Shown piece by piece: positions 17,304 to 25,402 of a DNA stretch of 64,000 bases. A program made the position numbers and the translations under genes. This DNA comes from JAUVPB01 sp965223695 (GTDB taxonomy: Bacteria; Actinomycetota; Thermoleophilia; Gaiellales; Gaiellaceae), in assembly GCA_965223695.1 (NCBI GenBank), contig CBDCXJ010000051.1, positions 526,391 through 590,390 of the forward strand. Reading direction: 5' to 3'. Below the pieces are notes generated by a model. That model was not told where the DNA came from. It did not search any database and saw only the letters and a program-made list of their open reading frames with translations. The number at the start of each line of letters is the position of its first letter. Positions within the stretch are counted from its first letter, which is position 1.

Positions 17304-17630
17304 TCAGGAGCCGGGCTGCGGGTCCGGCGCGTCTAGGTTGCGCCGCGCCGCCTCGGCCGCGAACTCGCGCAAGAGATCGGTCAGCCAGGCGTGGTAGCCC
17401 TCGTGATCCTCGATCATCTTCAGCTTGTTGCCCTCGATCGAGTCGCGCCCGCGAGTGAGGAACTCGTCGGCCTCGATGCCGAGAGCCGCGGCCGCCTCGA
17501 CGAGCCGGCTCGCGCCCTCGACGAGCCGGAGCGAACCATAGATCGGCGTCTCGTCGAGCGCGAGGCGCGCGCTCGAGACGAGGTAGAGCACGAGCTCGAA
17601 AAGACGGTCCTCGGCGGCCTTGTCGCTCAC
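17304..17630 (-). CDS. Small helical protein of unknown function (DUF6092-like)
   Basis: About 108 residues from a GTG at 17630 that overlaps the nitroreductase stop (GTGA, 17627-17630). A longer frame to 17810 is only the antisense shadow of that gene. The sequence (ELVLYLVSSARLALDETPIYGSLRL, IEADEFLTRGRDSIEGNKLKMIED, YHAWLTDLLREFA; short pieces) is predominantly helical and resembles an uncharacterised actinobacterial family I remember as DUF6092; that label is tentative. It is probably co-translated with the nitroreductase. Confidence 0.6.
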   Translation of the reverse strand: MSDKAAEDRLFELVLYLVSSARLALDETPIYGSLRLVEGASRLVEAAAALGIEADEFLTRGRDSIEGNKLKMIEDHEGYHAWLTDLLREFAAEAARRNLDAPDPQPGS

Positions 17631-18199
17631 GCTGAAGCGCTCCAGGCCTCGCCGTAGCGCTCGCGATGAATGATCGGCTCGAAGCGGCGTGGGCCGCGCG
17701 GCGCTTTCTTGACCGGATGACCTATCGCCACGAGGACCTCGGGGCGGATGTGAGCGGGCAGGTCGAAGATCGCCTGGACGGCTTCCTCCGTCCAGCTGGT
17801 GACCTTGCACACACCAAGGCCGAGTGCGGGCGCGGCGAGGCTCAGATACGCCGCCGAGGCGCCGGTATCGAGCCGCGTGACCATCTCAGTGCCACGCGTG
17901 CCGACCTCGGCGTGCGCGCGCTCAAGGTCGGAGCAGACCACAATGAGCGCGGGCGCGTTGTTGATGAAGCCCGGGCATGCTTGGCGCACGGTCCGCATTA
18001 GACGCTCGTCGGTGACGACGATGAGGTGGCGGATGTTCGGTCGGGCGACTGGCGCACGGCCTGCCGCATAGACGAGCGCTTCGAGGAGATCGGCGGCGAC
18101 AGGCTCCGGCGAGAACATGCGATGCATGCGCCGCCGGCGCATCGTTTCCCAGACGTCCATCTCCGGGCGTGTCGGCTGGGAGGGTGAGGCGCTTGCCAT
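17627..18199 (-). CDS. Nitroreductase-family (FMN) oxidoreductase
   Basis: 190 residues from ATG 18199 (MASASPSQPTRPEMDVWETM); the frame continues upstream to 18448 but those residues are not family-like. The FMN-binding RRRMHRMFSPEPV and APVARPNIRH segments, and the C-terminal LSLAAPALGLGVCKVTSW and VLVAIGHPVKK, are typical. It would use NAD(P)H to reduce nitro, quinone or flavin-type substrates. It is divergent from the ArsR-SRPBCC regulator, whose operator lies about 90 bases upstream, so both may respond to the same signal. Confidence 0.78.
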   Translation of the reverse strand: MASASPSQPTRPEMDVWETMRRRRMHRMFSPEPVAADLLEALVYAAGRAPVARPNIRHLIVVTDERLMRTVRQACPGFINNAPALIVVCSDLERAHAEVGTRGTEMVTRLDTGASAAYLSLAAPALGLGVCKVTSWTEEAVQAIFDLPAHIRPEVLVAIGHPVKKAPRGPRRFEPIIHRERYGEAWSASA

Positions 18200-18286
18200 C
18201 GGTGGGCCATCGTACTCGCGTGGCGGCGCCGCCACGTAGGCGGGTCGGTCACGGGCGAGCGGCCTTTCGCATCGGCTGACCCGTAT

Positions 18287-18306
18287 ATGTAATAGTATAG
18301 TTACAT
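18287..18306. promoter_or_regulatory. Palindromic operator overlapping the ArsR-type regulator start
   Basis: ATGTAA (18287-18292), an 8-base spacer TAGTATAG, then TTACAT (18301-18306) form a dyad in a conspicuously AT-rich island. It overlaps the ATG at 18305, as expected for autorepression by the ArsR/SmtB-family protein. The same island holds -10-like hexamers for either direction. Confidence 0.62.
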
Positions 18307-19081
18307 GTGTGCCGATCGGGAGCTCGTCTGGAAGGCGCTTTCGGATCCGACTCGAAGGGCCGTGCTCGAGGCGCTGCGACATGGGCCGGGCACGACCGGC
18401 GCTCTCGCGGCGGCCTTCCCCATCTCGCGGATTGCCGTGATGCGGCACCTATCGGTCCTCGAAGGAGCTGGGCTCATCTCCTCCGAGAAGCGCGGGCGTG
18501 AGCGGTGGCATTACCTCAATCCCGTGCCGCTCGTCACGGCACTTCGCGAGTGGCTCGATCCCCTGTCGGAACGGCTTGGCGAGTCCCTGCTCGACCTCAA
18601 GTCCGCGGTAGAAGGCCGCATGGCTGAGCCCGTCATCGACCTGAGAGCCGAAGTTGAGATCGACGCGCCTCCCGAGCAGGTGTACGCGGCGATCACCGAA
18701 CGCCCTGGCGCCTGGTGGAGCCGCTCGTTTCTTAGCGGGCGAGCGATCGGACTCAGGCTTGATCCCGCGCTGGGCGGGCACCTGGTCGAGCAGTGGGACG
18801 AGGGAGGAAAGCTCCTGGCCACCGTGACGGCGCTGGCGCCCTCCGAGCTCGTCACGCTCTCGGGCGCGTTCCACCTCGGCGCCGGCCACGGGGTCGCCGA
18901 GCTCACACTGACACCGGCCGGCGCGAAGACGACCGTCACGCTCGCGTTCACGGCCTTCGGCCCCGTCGACCCGACCCTGGCCGAGCAGTTCCCGAACGGA
19001 TGGCGGACTCTTATCGGCGTGAACCTCAAAGAGCACGTCGAGACCGGTCGCGTCGTCGGTATCGATCGAAAGGAGCACTGA
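18305..19081 (+). CDS. ArsR-family regulator fused to an AHSA1/SRPBCC domain
   Basis: 258 residues. Residues 1-90 form a winged helix-turn-helix: WKALSDPTRRAVLEALRHGP, ISRIAVMRHLSVLEGAGLI, RERWHYLNPVPL. Residues about 105-250 form an AHSA1-type SRPBCC fold: EVEIDAPPEQVYAAITERPGAWW, LGGHLVEQWDEGG, NGWRTLIGVNLKEHVE. The fusion implies that a small hydrophobic ligand in the SRPBCC pocket controls DNA binding. No metal-binding cysteine pair is seen in the HTH half. The start codon lies within its presumed operator, and the transcript may be leaderless. It is followed one base later by a small gene. Confidence 0.82.
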   Translation: MCADRELVWKALSDPTRRAVLEALRHGPGTTGALAAAFPISRIAVMRHLSVLEGAGLISSEKRGRERWHYLNPVPLVTALREWLDPLSERLGESLLDLKSAVEGRMAEPVIDLRAEVEIDAPPEQVYAAITERPGAWWSRSFLSGRAIGLRLDPALGGHLVEQWDEGGKLLATVTALAPSELVTLSGAFHLGAGHGVAELTLTPAGAKTTVTLAFTAFGPVDPTLAEQFPNGWRTLIGVNLKEHVETGRVVGIDRKEH

Positions 19082-19082
19082 C

Positions 19083-19484
19083 ATGCCATCGACCGTCACG
19101 TACGAAGACCAGTTCGGAGAGGTCATCGACCGACCCGACAGTGGAGTCATCGAGATTCGCTGGTTCGACGCAACGCGCGACTTCACGACGGAAACGTTCT
19201 ACGGATGGCTCGGCGAGTTCGCGGGCGGAGTCGAAGCCAGCGGGCGCAAGCGCGTACTCGTCGACGCGCTCTCGTTCCGGATGGCCTCCGGTCAGATGGA
19301 CCCCGCATGGCGGGACGCGCACATCATCCCGCGCTACAACGCGGCCGGAGTCGAGAAGTTCGCGTTCCTGATGCCCGAGGGGATGCCCGCAATCGGCGCG
19401 GCGCCCGCGCCTGAGGGGCCAGCCCAGTTCCCGACGGCGTACTTCGGCACCCGAGCCGACGCTCTGGCCTGGCTCGCCGACTGA
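19083..19484 (+). CDS. Small protein of unknown function (SpoIIAA/STAS-like fold suspected)
   Basis: 133 residues, starting one base after the regulator stop, so co-transcribed with it. The pattern (VIEIRWFDATRDFTTETFYGWL, then KRVLVDALSFRM and EKFAFLMPEGMP; short pieces) alternates strands and helices, like STAS-like or SpoIIAA-like proteins that report mood of a partner. I do not recognise a named family. It is convergent with the hydantoinase B gene. Confidence 0.55.
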   Translation: MPSTVTYEDQFGEVIDRPDSGVIEIRWFDATRDFTTETFYGWLGEFAGGVEASGRKRVLVDALSFRMASGQMDPAWRDAHIIPRYNAAGVEKFAFLMPEGMPAIGAAPAPEGPAQFPTAYFGTRADALAWLAD

Positions 19485-19495
19485 GGCCTCGGGCG

Positions 19496-21385
19496 CTATC
19501 TGCGGGGCATACCACCCGACTCGAGTGGCGCCCAGGGAAGCTGCGTCGGCGCGGTAGGCGGATCAAGACCGGTCTCATCGAGGGCGGCGGCGACGATCTC
19601 GTCCATTGGCGGGCCGAAGTCGAAGTCTTCGGGCTCGCCACGGTCGGCCCGCATCTCGGTGCGTCGCCGCCCGGTGGTGGCTGCGTCGCCGGGCACCGCG
19701 CCGTACTCGAGCTCTGCTTTCTCGGCTGATACGAGGCCGTCCCGAACTTCGTCCCGGAGCTTCTCGTGCGGACGCTCGAGCGGGTCTCCCCAGCCACCGC
19801 CACCGGCTGTGCGAAAGACGAGCATGTCGCCCGCCTCGACCTTGACCTCGTCGCACTTCGCGGGCAGGCGCTGCTCGCTGCCGTCGGCTCTTATCAGGAT
19901 CTTCTCGGAGCGCTTCGCCGGCCTCCCGCCGAGCACGCCCCATGGGTAGCTCAGCCAGCGGTCGTCGTGGATCGAGATCTCGCCTGGCTCGAGGTAGACG
20001 TAGCGCTTCTCGATCCCGTTGCCGCCACGGTGCAGACCGGCCCCGCCGGAGTCGCATTGGCCCGTGTAGCCGTCGATCCGCACGGGGTAGTACGCCTCGA
20101 GGTACTCGGTCGGGATGTTCTGGAAGAGCGGCCACCAGGAGTGCCCGTCGATTCCGTCGCCGATCGGTCGGCCGGGGATGCCGCAGTAGCAGATCTCCAT
20201 CAGGAAGAAGAACTCGCCCTGCTTGTCCCAGCCCGAATAGAGCATGTAGGGGCTGGTGCCATCGCCCGCCGTCATGTTCTCGGGGCTGCTCCTGCCGAGC
20301 GCGCCGCCGAAGAGTTCGTAGAGGCGTGTCAGCGCGTGCGTGCGGCAGCCGAGTGCCGACGGGAAGTGCGGCTGGACGAGGCTCCCCTTGGGCATGTGCA
20401 CGTGCAGCAGCGGGTAGAAGCCGTCGTTGAAGAGGATGTCGGGGTCGTAGACCATGATCAGGTAGACCCCGAACTGCATCTTCAGCATCGCTTCGTTCAG
20501 GTAGAAGTTGATCGGGCCGGCCGCCTGGGGAGCGGTGCCCGACCAGTCGAAGTAGGCGTGCTCTCCCTCGCGCCAGACGGTGAGCTTCAGCTTGAACGGT
20601 CCGTTGCCGAGCCCGTCGTCGTCGACCCAGTCCTCGAATGACTGGGGCTCCTCGGGGATCCGTTCCCTGATCAGCCGGGCCATCGCGCGGTAGGTGCGGT
20701 CGAGGAGCGCCTGGCAGCAGGCGAGGTACGTCTCGGTGCCAAAGCGCTCGCACAGCTCGCGCACGCGGAGCTCGCCCGCGCGACAGCCCGCGATCGTCGC
20801 GGTTAAGTCGGCCCGGTTCATCTCGGGCATGCGGACGTTGTTGAGGATCACGCCGAGAACGTCGTCGTTCATCCGTCCGGCGCGGACGATCTTGACGGGC
20901 GGGATGCGAATGCCCTCGCCGAAGACCGTCTTGGCGCCGGTCGGGAGGCCACCCGGGATCGGTCCGCCGATGTCCTGATGGTGGCCGAACATCGATGACC
21001 AGCCGACCAGCTCGTGCTCGAAGAAGATCGGGATGCAAACAAGCCAGTCGTTCAGGTGCGAGATGGCTCCGCCGCACTTGTACGGGTCGCTCGTGAGCAG
21101 CACGTCCCCCGGCTCGATCGGCTCGTCGAACGCCTCGACCATGTCGCCGATGTAGGAGCCGAACTGACCGACGATCATCCGGCCGGCCGCGTCGGTGATC
21201 ATCGGGAACTCGTCGTGCTGCTCCCGGATTACGGGGCTCAGGGCCGCGCGCGTGAGGACTGCGTCCATCTCGTGCCGTGTGCTCTTGAGCGCGCCCTCGA
21301 CGATGTCGACGGTGATGGGATCGACCTCGACGGCCGCGGCTGCGCCGCCGCGAGTGTCGTTCTCGCGCACCGGGCGCTCAGGCAT
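19496..21385 (-). CDS. Stand-alone hydantoinase B/oxoprolinase-family protein
   Basis: 629 residues. HyuB motifs include MDAVLTRAALSPVIREQHDEFP, GDVLLTSDPYKCGGAISHLND, GWSSMFGHHQDIGGP, ADLTATIAGCRAGE and the glycine-rich FRTAGGGGWGDPLERP near the end, all given in pieces. A tail of about 70 residues beyond the core is Asp/Glu-rich. No HyuA ATPase subunit is adjacent; upstream is an NHL propeller gene whose end overlaps this start by 8 bases. Activity may need the HyuA half of the fused protein at 11948-15679 or another subunit elsewhere. Confidence 0.84.
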   Translation of the reverse strand: MPERPVRENDTRGGAAAAVEVDPITVDIVEGALKSTRHEMDAVLTRAALSPVIREQHDEFPMITDAAGRMIVGQFGSYIGDMVEAFDEPIEPGDVLLTSDPYKCGGAISHLNDWLVCIPIFFEHELVGWSSMFGHHQDIGGPIPGGLPTGAKTVFGEGIRIPPVKIVRAGRMNDDVLGVILNNVRMPEMNRADLTATIAGCRAGELRVRELCERFGTETYLACCQALLDRTYRAMARLIRERIPEEPQSFEDWVDDDGLGNGPFKLKLTVWREGEHAYFDWSGTAPQAAGPINFYLNEAMLKMQFGVYLIMVYDPDILFNDGFYPLLHVHMPKGSLVQPHFPSALGCRTHALTRLYELFGGALGRSSPENMTAGDGTSPYMLYSGWDKQGEFFFLMEICYCGIPGRPIGDGIDGHSWWPLFQNIPTEYLEAYYPVRIDGYTGQCDSGGAGLHRGGNGIEKRYVYLEPGEISIHDDRWLSYPWGVLGGRPAKRSEKILIRADGSEQRLPAKCDEVKVEAGDMLVFRTAGGGGWGDPLERPHEKLRDEVRDGLVSAEKAELEYGAVPGDAATTGRRRTEMRADRGEPEDFDFGPPMDEIVAAALDETGLDPPTAPTQLPWAPLESGGMPRR

Positions 21386-22189
21386 CGCTGCTGTCGAGCA
21401 GGACGAGCTTCGTGATCTGGTCGGTTGGCGTCGGCTCGACGAGGTAGAGGTTGCCGTCTGCGTCGCCCGAGAGGCCGTGCGGCATGTAGGGGACCGGGCG
21501 GCAACGGCTGACGAGCTTCCCCTCGGCTGTGTACGAGCTGAGGCGTGGCACCTGATCGGTCACGTGGACGAGCCCCTTCCTGTCGATGTAGACCTCCATT
21601 GGATGGAAGAAGTCGGTCCACTCGCCGATGACCGAGCCATCCGAGTCGAGGACCTGGACGCGGTCGTTGTCGCGGTCTGCGACGAAGACACGCCCCGCAT
21701 CGTCGATCGCCAGAGCATGAGGCGTCATGAACTCGCCCCGCTCGCTGCCGGGCGCCCCCCAGGTGCCCAGCAGCTCGCCATCGGCCGAGAAGAGGTGCAC
21801 CGCGGCGTTGGCGTAGCCGTCGCTCACGTAGATCGAGCCGGCGCGGTCCGTTACGACGCCGGTCGGATGGTTGAACGGGCCTTGCAGCGAGGGCCGATGG
21901 CGCTCGCCAAGAGACAGCTGCAGCTCGCCGCTCGTGTCGAACACCAACAACTGGTGCGCGTCACGATCGACCACGAAGACGCGTCTGATCCCCAGCCGCC
22001 CACGTAGCTGCCTGACGGATCGAAGATGACGACCGGCGGGTCGATGCGCTGTGCCACGTAGACCCGGCCCCGCGAGTCGACGGCCACCGTGCTGAGGAAG
22101 CCGAGCTGCCGGCCCTCTGGCAGCTCGCCCCAGGGTCGGTGGACCGCGTAGCGGCGCTCGTCGATCGCAACTACGAATCCTGTGTTCAT
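21378..22189 (-). pseudogene. NHL-repeat beta-propeller protein with one frameshift
   Basis: Two abutting frames make one propeller. 22189 down to about 21995 gives MNTGFVVAIDERRYAVHRPWG, LSTVAVDSRGRVYVAQR, FDPSGSYVGGWG. From about 21990 another frame continues RRVFVVDRDAHQLLVFD, GVVTDRAGSIYVSDGYANAAV, ALAIDDAGRVFVADRDNDRVQVLD, VYIDRKGLVHVTDQV to 21378. A single indel near 21985-21995 separates them. Repeats of about 42 residues (VxxDxxGxVYVxD) would give a six-bladed propeller. NHL proteins of this size include secreted-type lyases and binding proteins; no signal peptide is seen. Translational overlap with hydantoinase B suggests a joint role. Confidence 0.68.
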
Positions 22190-22296
22190 GGCAACCTCCG
22201 ACGCATGGCCCGCGGATGGGTGGTGCAGCCTAGTAGGGCGCGCGCACCGCGAGCCGAAGGCCGGCTCGTGATGGCGGCGTGTGCTGCAGACGCCAG

Positions 22297-24699
22297 CTAG
22301 GGCGTGCCGCTGGTCTTGATCGTTGCTGCGAGTACGACATGCCGGTTGATCGAGGCGTCGTAGCTCATGCTCGGCTGCTCGGTGCCGTCAGCCGTGACGC
22401 CGAGCGTCGCGGTCGCCATCGTCGAGGAGGCCAGCACCTGGTCGATCCCCTCCGTATATGTGCCCGGCGGCGTGTAGGAGTCGTCCTGTCCTGCGACCGC
22501 AGCCACGATGACGGTGTCGCCTCGGCCGACGCCGATCGCATATGTCGGCGCAATCGGATTCGCCGTCGAGGAGTTGGTGCTGAGATTGCCGATCGGGGCG
22601 GTCTGCTGAACCCGCTCGAGCGTAACCGCCGCGTAATGCTCTTCCAGCTCGAGCGGTGGGTCGCCGGCCCAGGTCGGGACGAACGCGTTGTTGATCGCGG
22701 GCCCAATGTCTGCCTCGAGCAGATACCAGAGCTCAACGCGAGCACAGAACGAGTCGGGCGAGCCGCCTGTGCAGATCGTCACATCGCCGGCCTCGGTCAT
22801 GCTCCGCCCACCCCACGTCACCGCCGTCAGGTCGCGATCTCCCTCGGGCGGAACGCCCGGGTCCTTGCCGTTCTCCATGCCGGCGACGAGGATGAGCATC
22901 CGGTCGTTGCCCGCAGCGGGTGTATGCGACAGGCCGGTGGTCCAGGAGTTGGCCAGGACCGCCCGCCTGCGGTTGAGCACGGCTCCCGCGATCGCCTGGC
23001 GATTCGGGCTGGAATGTGACATCGAAGGCGTCTCGGTACCAGCGGCGGCGAGCTTGTACGCCGTGCCCAGCGTGACCGTCGTGTTCGCGGTCTGGTTGTT
23101 GCCGAGCGTGAAGCTGTTCTGAGGCGTGTATGAGCCGTCGTTGCCGGCCGAAGCGCCGGTCACAACGATGTCTCCGCCGATCGTGGTGAGCGCGCTTGTC
23201 GCTATCGGGTTCGGAGTTGAGGTCGCGCTCGAGTTCGTGGCCGTCGGGCCGATCGGATCTGATTGATCGATGCCGCTGAAGAACGCATGCGAATACAACG
23301 GCAGGTCAGGCGTCTGCGACCAGTTCACCAGGAAGCTGCCGTCTGTGGCTGCGGCGATACCGACTTCGTTGAGGAACCAGATCTCGGTTGCTGCGGTAAA
23401 GCCGCTGCCGCCGCTGACCGCGTTCACGTTCGTCATCCCCTGGCCGCCGTAGGTGACCGAGGTGACGGTCGCCGGATCCGGAGTCTCGACCGGCTCGAGC
23501 ACCACCGCCGCGATCGCGCGGCGGTTGGCGTTCGAGTGCGTCAGCGACGGCGTCTCGGTGCTGGCCGCTGCCGCCTTGTAGGCCGTGCCGAGCGACGCGG
23601 TTCCTCCGCTCTGGTTATTGCCGAGCGTAAACCCGTTGCTGGCCGTGAACGTGCCGTCGTTCCCGCCTGCGATGCCGACGACGACCATGTCGGCTCCGGA
23701 GTTCGTCGAGAGTGCCGCGGTCGTGAGCGGGTTGGGCGTGCCGGTGTCGGTCGAGTTCGTCGCCTGAGCGCCGCTCGGCGATAACTGATTGACGTCATCG
23801 AAGAAGGCGTGCGAGTACTTGGGAACGTCGGGGGACGTATCCCAGCTGGGGACAAACGTACTGCTCGTTGCCGCCGCGATGGCGGCCTCGTTCAGGATCC
23901 AGATCTCGACGCGCGTCGTGACGCCCGTCCCGGTGCTCGCACCGTTGACGTTCGTCATCACCTGACCGCCGTAGGTGACCGCGGTGAGCACGGGCGCGGG
24001 AGCGCTGCCGTGCTCATGAGACGCCACGAAGACCAGCAGCCGGTCGCCACCTGTTTCCTCGGTGTGCGAGAGCCCCGTGCCCCAGCTCCCGAGTAGTCCA
24101 ACCTGGCCGAAGATCGGGCTCTGTTCGTTGCCGGTGATCAGGATCAGCCCACGGTCGCTTCCAGCGGGAGCCGTGTGGCTCAGCCCTGTACCCCAGCTCC
24201 CCAGGAGCGCGGCGTCGGGCAGACCCGTCGTCGTCGCCGAGGCTTCGTTGGAGTTCGCGCTCGTCCAGCCGCCGGCGTAGGCGTTCGCCACGTAGTAGTA
24301 GGTGTTGCCGGGCTGGAGGCCCGCGTCGGTGTGACTTACGGTGGCCTGCCCTGGCACGCTGGCCGAGGCCACGTACCCGGAGCCCGGCGTCAGGCTGTTC
24401 AGCAGGTTGTAGCCGCCCGCGTACGTCGATACCGTCGCGGTCCAGCTGAGATCGATCGCATCGTTTCCGTTCGGTGTCGCGCCCAGGCCGCTGGGGGGCT
24501 GGATGGTGTCGGTGTCGACGGTGTTGGCGGGAACACCAGGAGCGTCGGTGAACAGGGCCTGAACGCGCTCCGTGACGCTGAGCGCCAACGCCAACGCCAA
24601 CACACTCATGAGCGCCAAGAATCGAGGTCGCAGGTAGGCGCGGGCACGCTCCGGGCGCGGTCGGGCGCTGCGCAAGTTCATGTCGCGCTGGCGTGCCAT
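22297..24699 (-). CDS. Large secreted repeat protein with SipW-type signal peptide and FN3-like domain
   Basis: 800 residues. A basic N-terminus is followed by a hydrophobic segment (28-48) and VQALFTDAPGVPANT (47-60), nearly the same cleavage region as the TasA-like protein at 25403-25969. Residues about 68-155 are an FN3-like domain (GLGATPNGNDAIDLSWTATV, NTYYYVANAYAGG). Then come three related modules of about 190 residues, each with a WxTGLSHT...GNDR start, an AVTYGGQxMT core, an EIWxLNE segment and an ATLGTAYK...ETPSM/LxH end. An extra truncated first half-module precedes them. This is likely a surface or matrix protein. It starts directly after the SipW stop. Confidence 0.78.
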   Translation of the reverse strand: MARQRDMNLRSARPRPERARAYLRPRFLALMSVLALALALSVTERVQALFTDAPGVPANTVDTDTIQPPSGLGATPNGNDAIDLSWTATVSTYAGGYNLLNSLTPGSGYVASASVPGQATVSHTDAGLQPGNTYYYVANAYAGGWTSANSNEASATTTGLPDAALLGSWGTGLSHTAPAGSDRGLILITGNEQSPIFGQVGLLGSWGTGLSHTEETGGDRLLVFVASHEHGSAPAPVLTAVTYGGQVMTNVNGASTGTGVTTRVEIWILNEAAIAAATSSTFVPSWDTSPDVPKYSHAFFDDVNQLSPSGAQATNSTDTGTPNPLTTAALSTNSGADMVVVGIAGGNDGTFTASNGFTLGNNQSGGTASLGTAYKAAAASTETPSLTHSNANRRAIAAVVLEPVETPDPATVTSVTYGGQGMTNVNAVSGGSGFTAATEIWFLNEVGIAAATDGSFLVNWSQTPDLPLYSHAFFSGIDQSDPIGPTATNSSATSTPNPIATSALTTIGGDIVVTGASAGNDGSYTPQNSFTLGNNQTANTTVTLGTAYKLAAAGTETPSMSHSSPNRQAIAGAVLNRRRAVLANSWTTGLSHTPAAGNDRMLILVAGMENGKDPGVPPEGDRDLTAVTWGGRSMTEAGDVTICTGGSPDSFCARVELWYLLEADIGPAINNAFVPTWAGDPPLELEEHYAAVTLERVQQTAPIGNLSTNSSTANPIAPTYAIGVGRGDTVIVAAVAGQDDSYTPPGTYTEGIDQVLASSTMATATLGVTADGTEQPSMSYDASINRHVVLAATIKTSGTP

Positions 24700-25296
24700 C
24701 TACGTCGTTGCCAGCGAGATCCCGTACTTGACGGTCCAGTGGTCGACGTCGTTCCCGGCGTCGGCGACGTCGTCTTCTTCGCGCCAGATCTGGCGGATCA
24801 TCAGGAACGTGACGAGGCTGGACGGAAGCGCGATTCCGAGAAGCCATCCAATCGGGGCGGCGATGAAGATCAGCAGGTAGCCGACGTAGGGAACGACGGC
24901 CGTCGGTACGACAACGGCTCCACTGAGATCGAAAGGCTCTGGATCGTTTGCACTGTTCGCGTCCCCACGCGTTGTTGCGAGCCGTCTTCCCGTCGAGAGG
25001 TCGATCCCGACGACGCGATGGATGATCGGAGGTACGTCAGGTGCGTTGCGCACCACGACGACGTCGCCGATCGCGATCTCCTCGGCGAGCCGCGTTGACG
25101 TGAACACGAGGCTCCCGTGCGGCAGAGCATCGCCCATGCTGCCGCCTTCGATACCCAGCGGCTCCTGCCCGACTAGTCGGGGGACGACGACGAGTAGCAG
25201 CCCGGAGACGATGACGAGCAGGGCAACGCGTAATAGGCCCCGGCCGACGAGCCAGGGGAGAGCCTCCGTCGAGTGGGTTGGCCTTTGTGTTGTCAT
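24700..25296 (-). CDS. SipW-type signal peptidase I
   Basis: 198 residues from ATG 25296 (MTTQRPTHSTEALPW); a longer frame reaching 25569 is the shadow of the TasA-like gene. One membrane segment spans about 22-40 and another about 135-170. The catalytic site fits the ER/SipW (S26B) type: Ser53 in EGGSMGDALPHGSLV, His93 in IIHRVVGI instead of the bacterial Lys, and Asp residues in GDANSANDPEPF. In Bacillus, SipW processes TasA and TapA. Here it lies between a TasA-like gene and a second protein with the same signal style. Confidence 0.87.
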   Translation of the reverse strand: MTTQRPTHSTEALPWLVGRGLLRVALLVIVSGLLLVVVPRLVGQEPLGIEGGSMGDALPHGSLVFTSTRLAEEIAIGDVVVVRNAPDVPPIIHRVVGIDLSTGRRLATTRGDANSANDPEPFDLSGAVVVPTAVVPYVGYLLIFIAAPIGWLLGIALPSSLVTFLMIRQIWREEDDVADAGNDVDHWTVKYGISLATT

Positions 25297-25402
25297 CGGG
25301 TCACCCGCACGCGTGCGCGGTGCCTTCGTCGTGATGGCTGCGGTGACCCGGTTGTCGTCCGCGCGCCGCCCGCCTTGAGCGGCCGCGTCGCAGGCCGAAT
25401 GC

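Noticed and set aside
19575..21077. Minus-strand 500-codon frame offset from hydantoinase B
   Set aside because: Same strand, other frame of a conserved gene; extremely Arg-rich translation typical of high-GC shadow frames.
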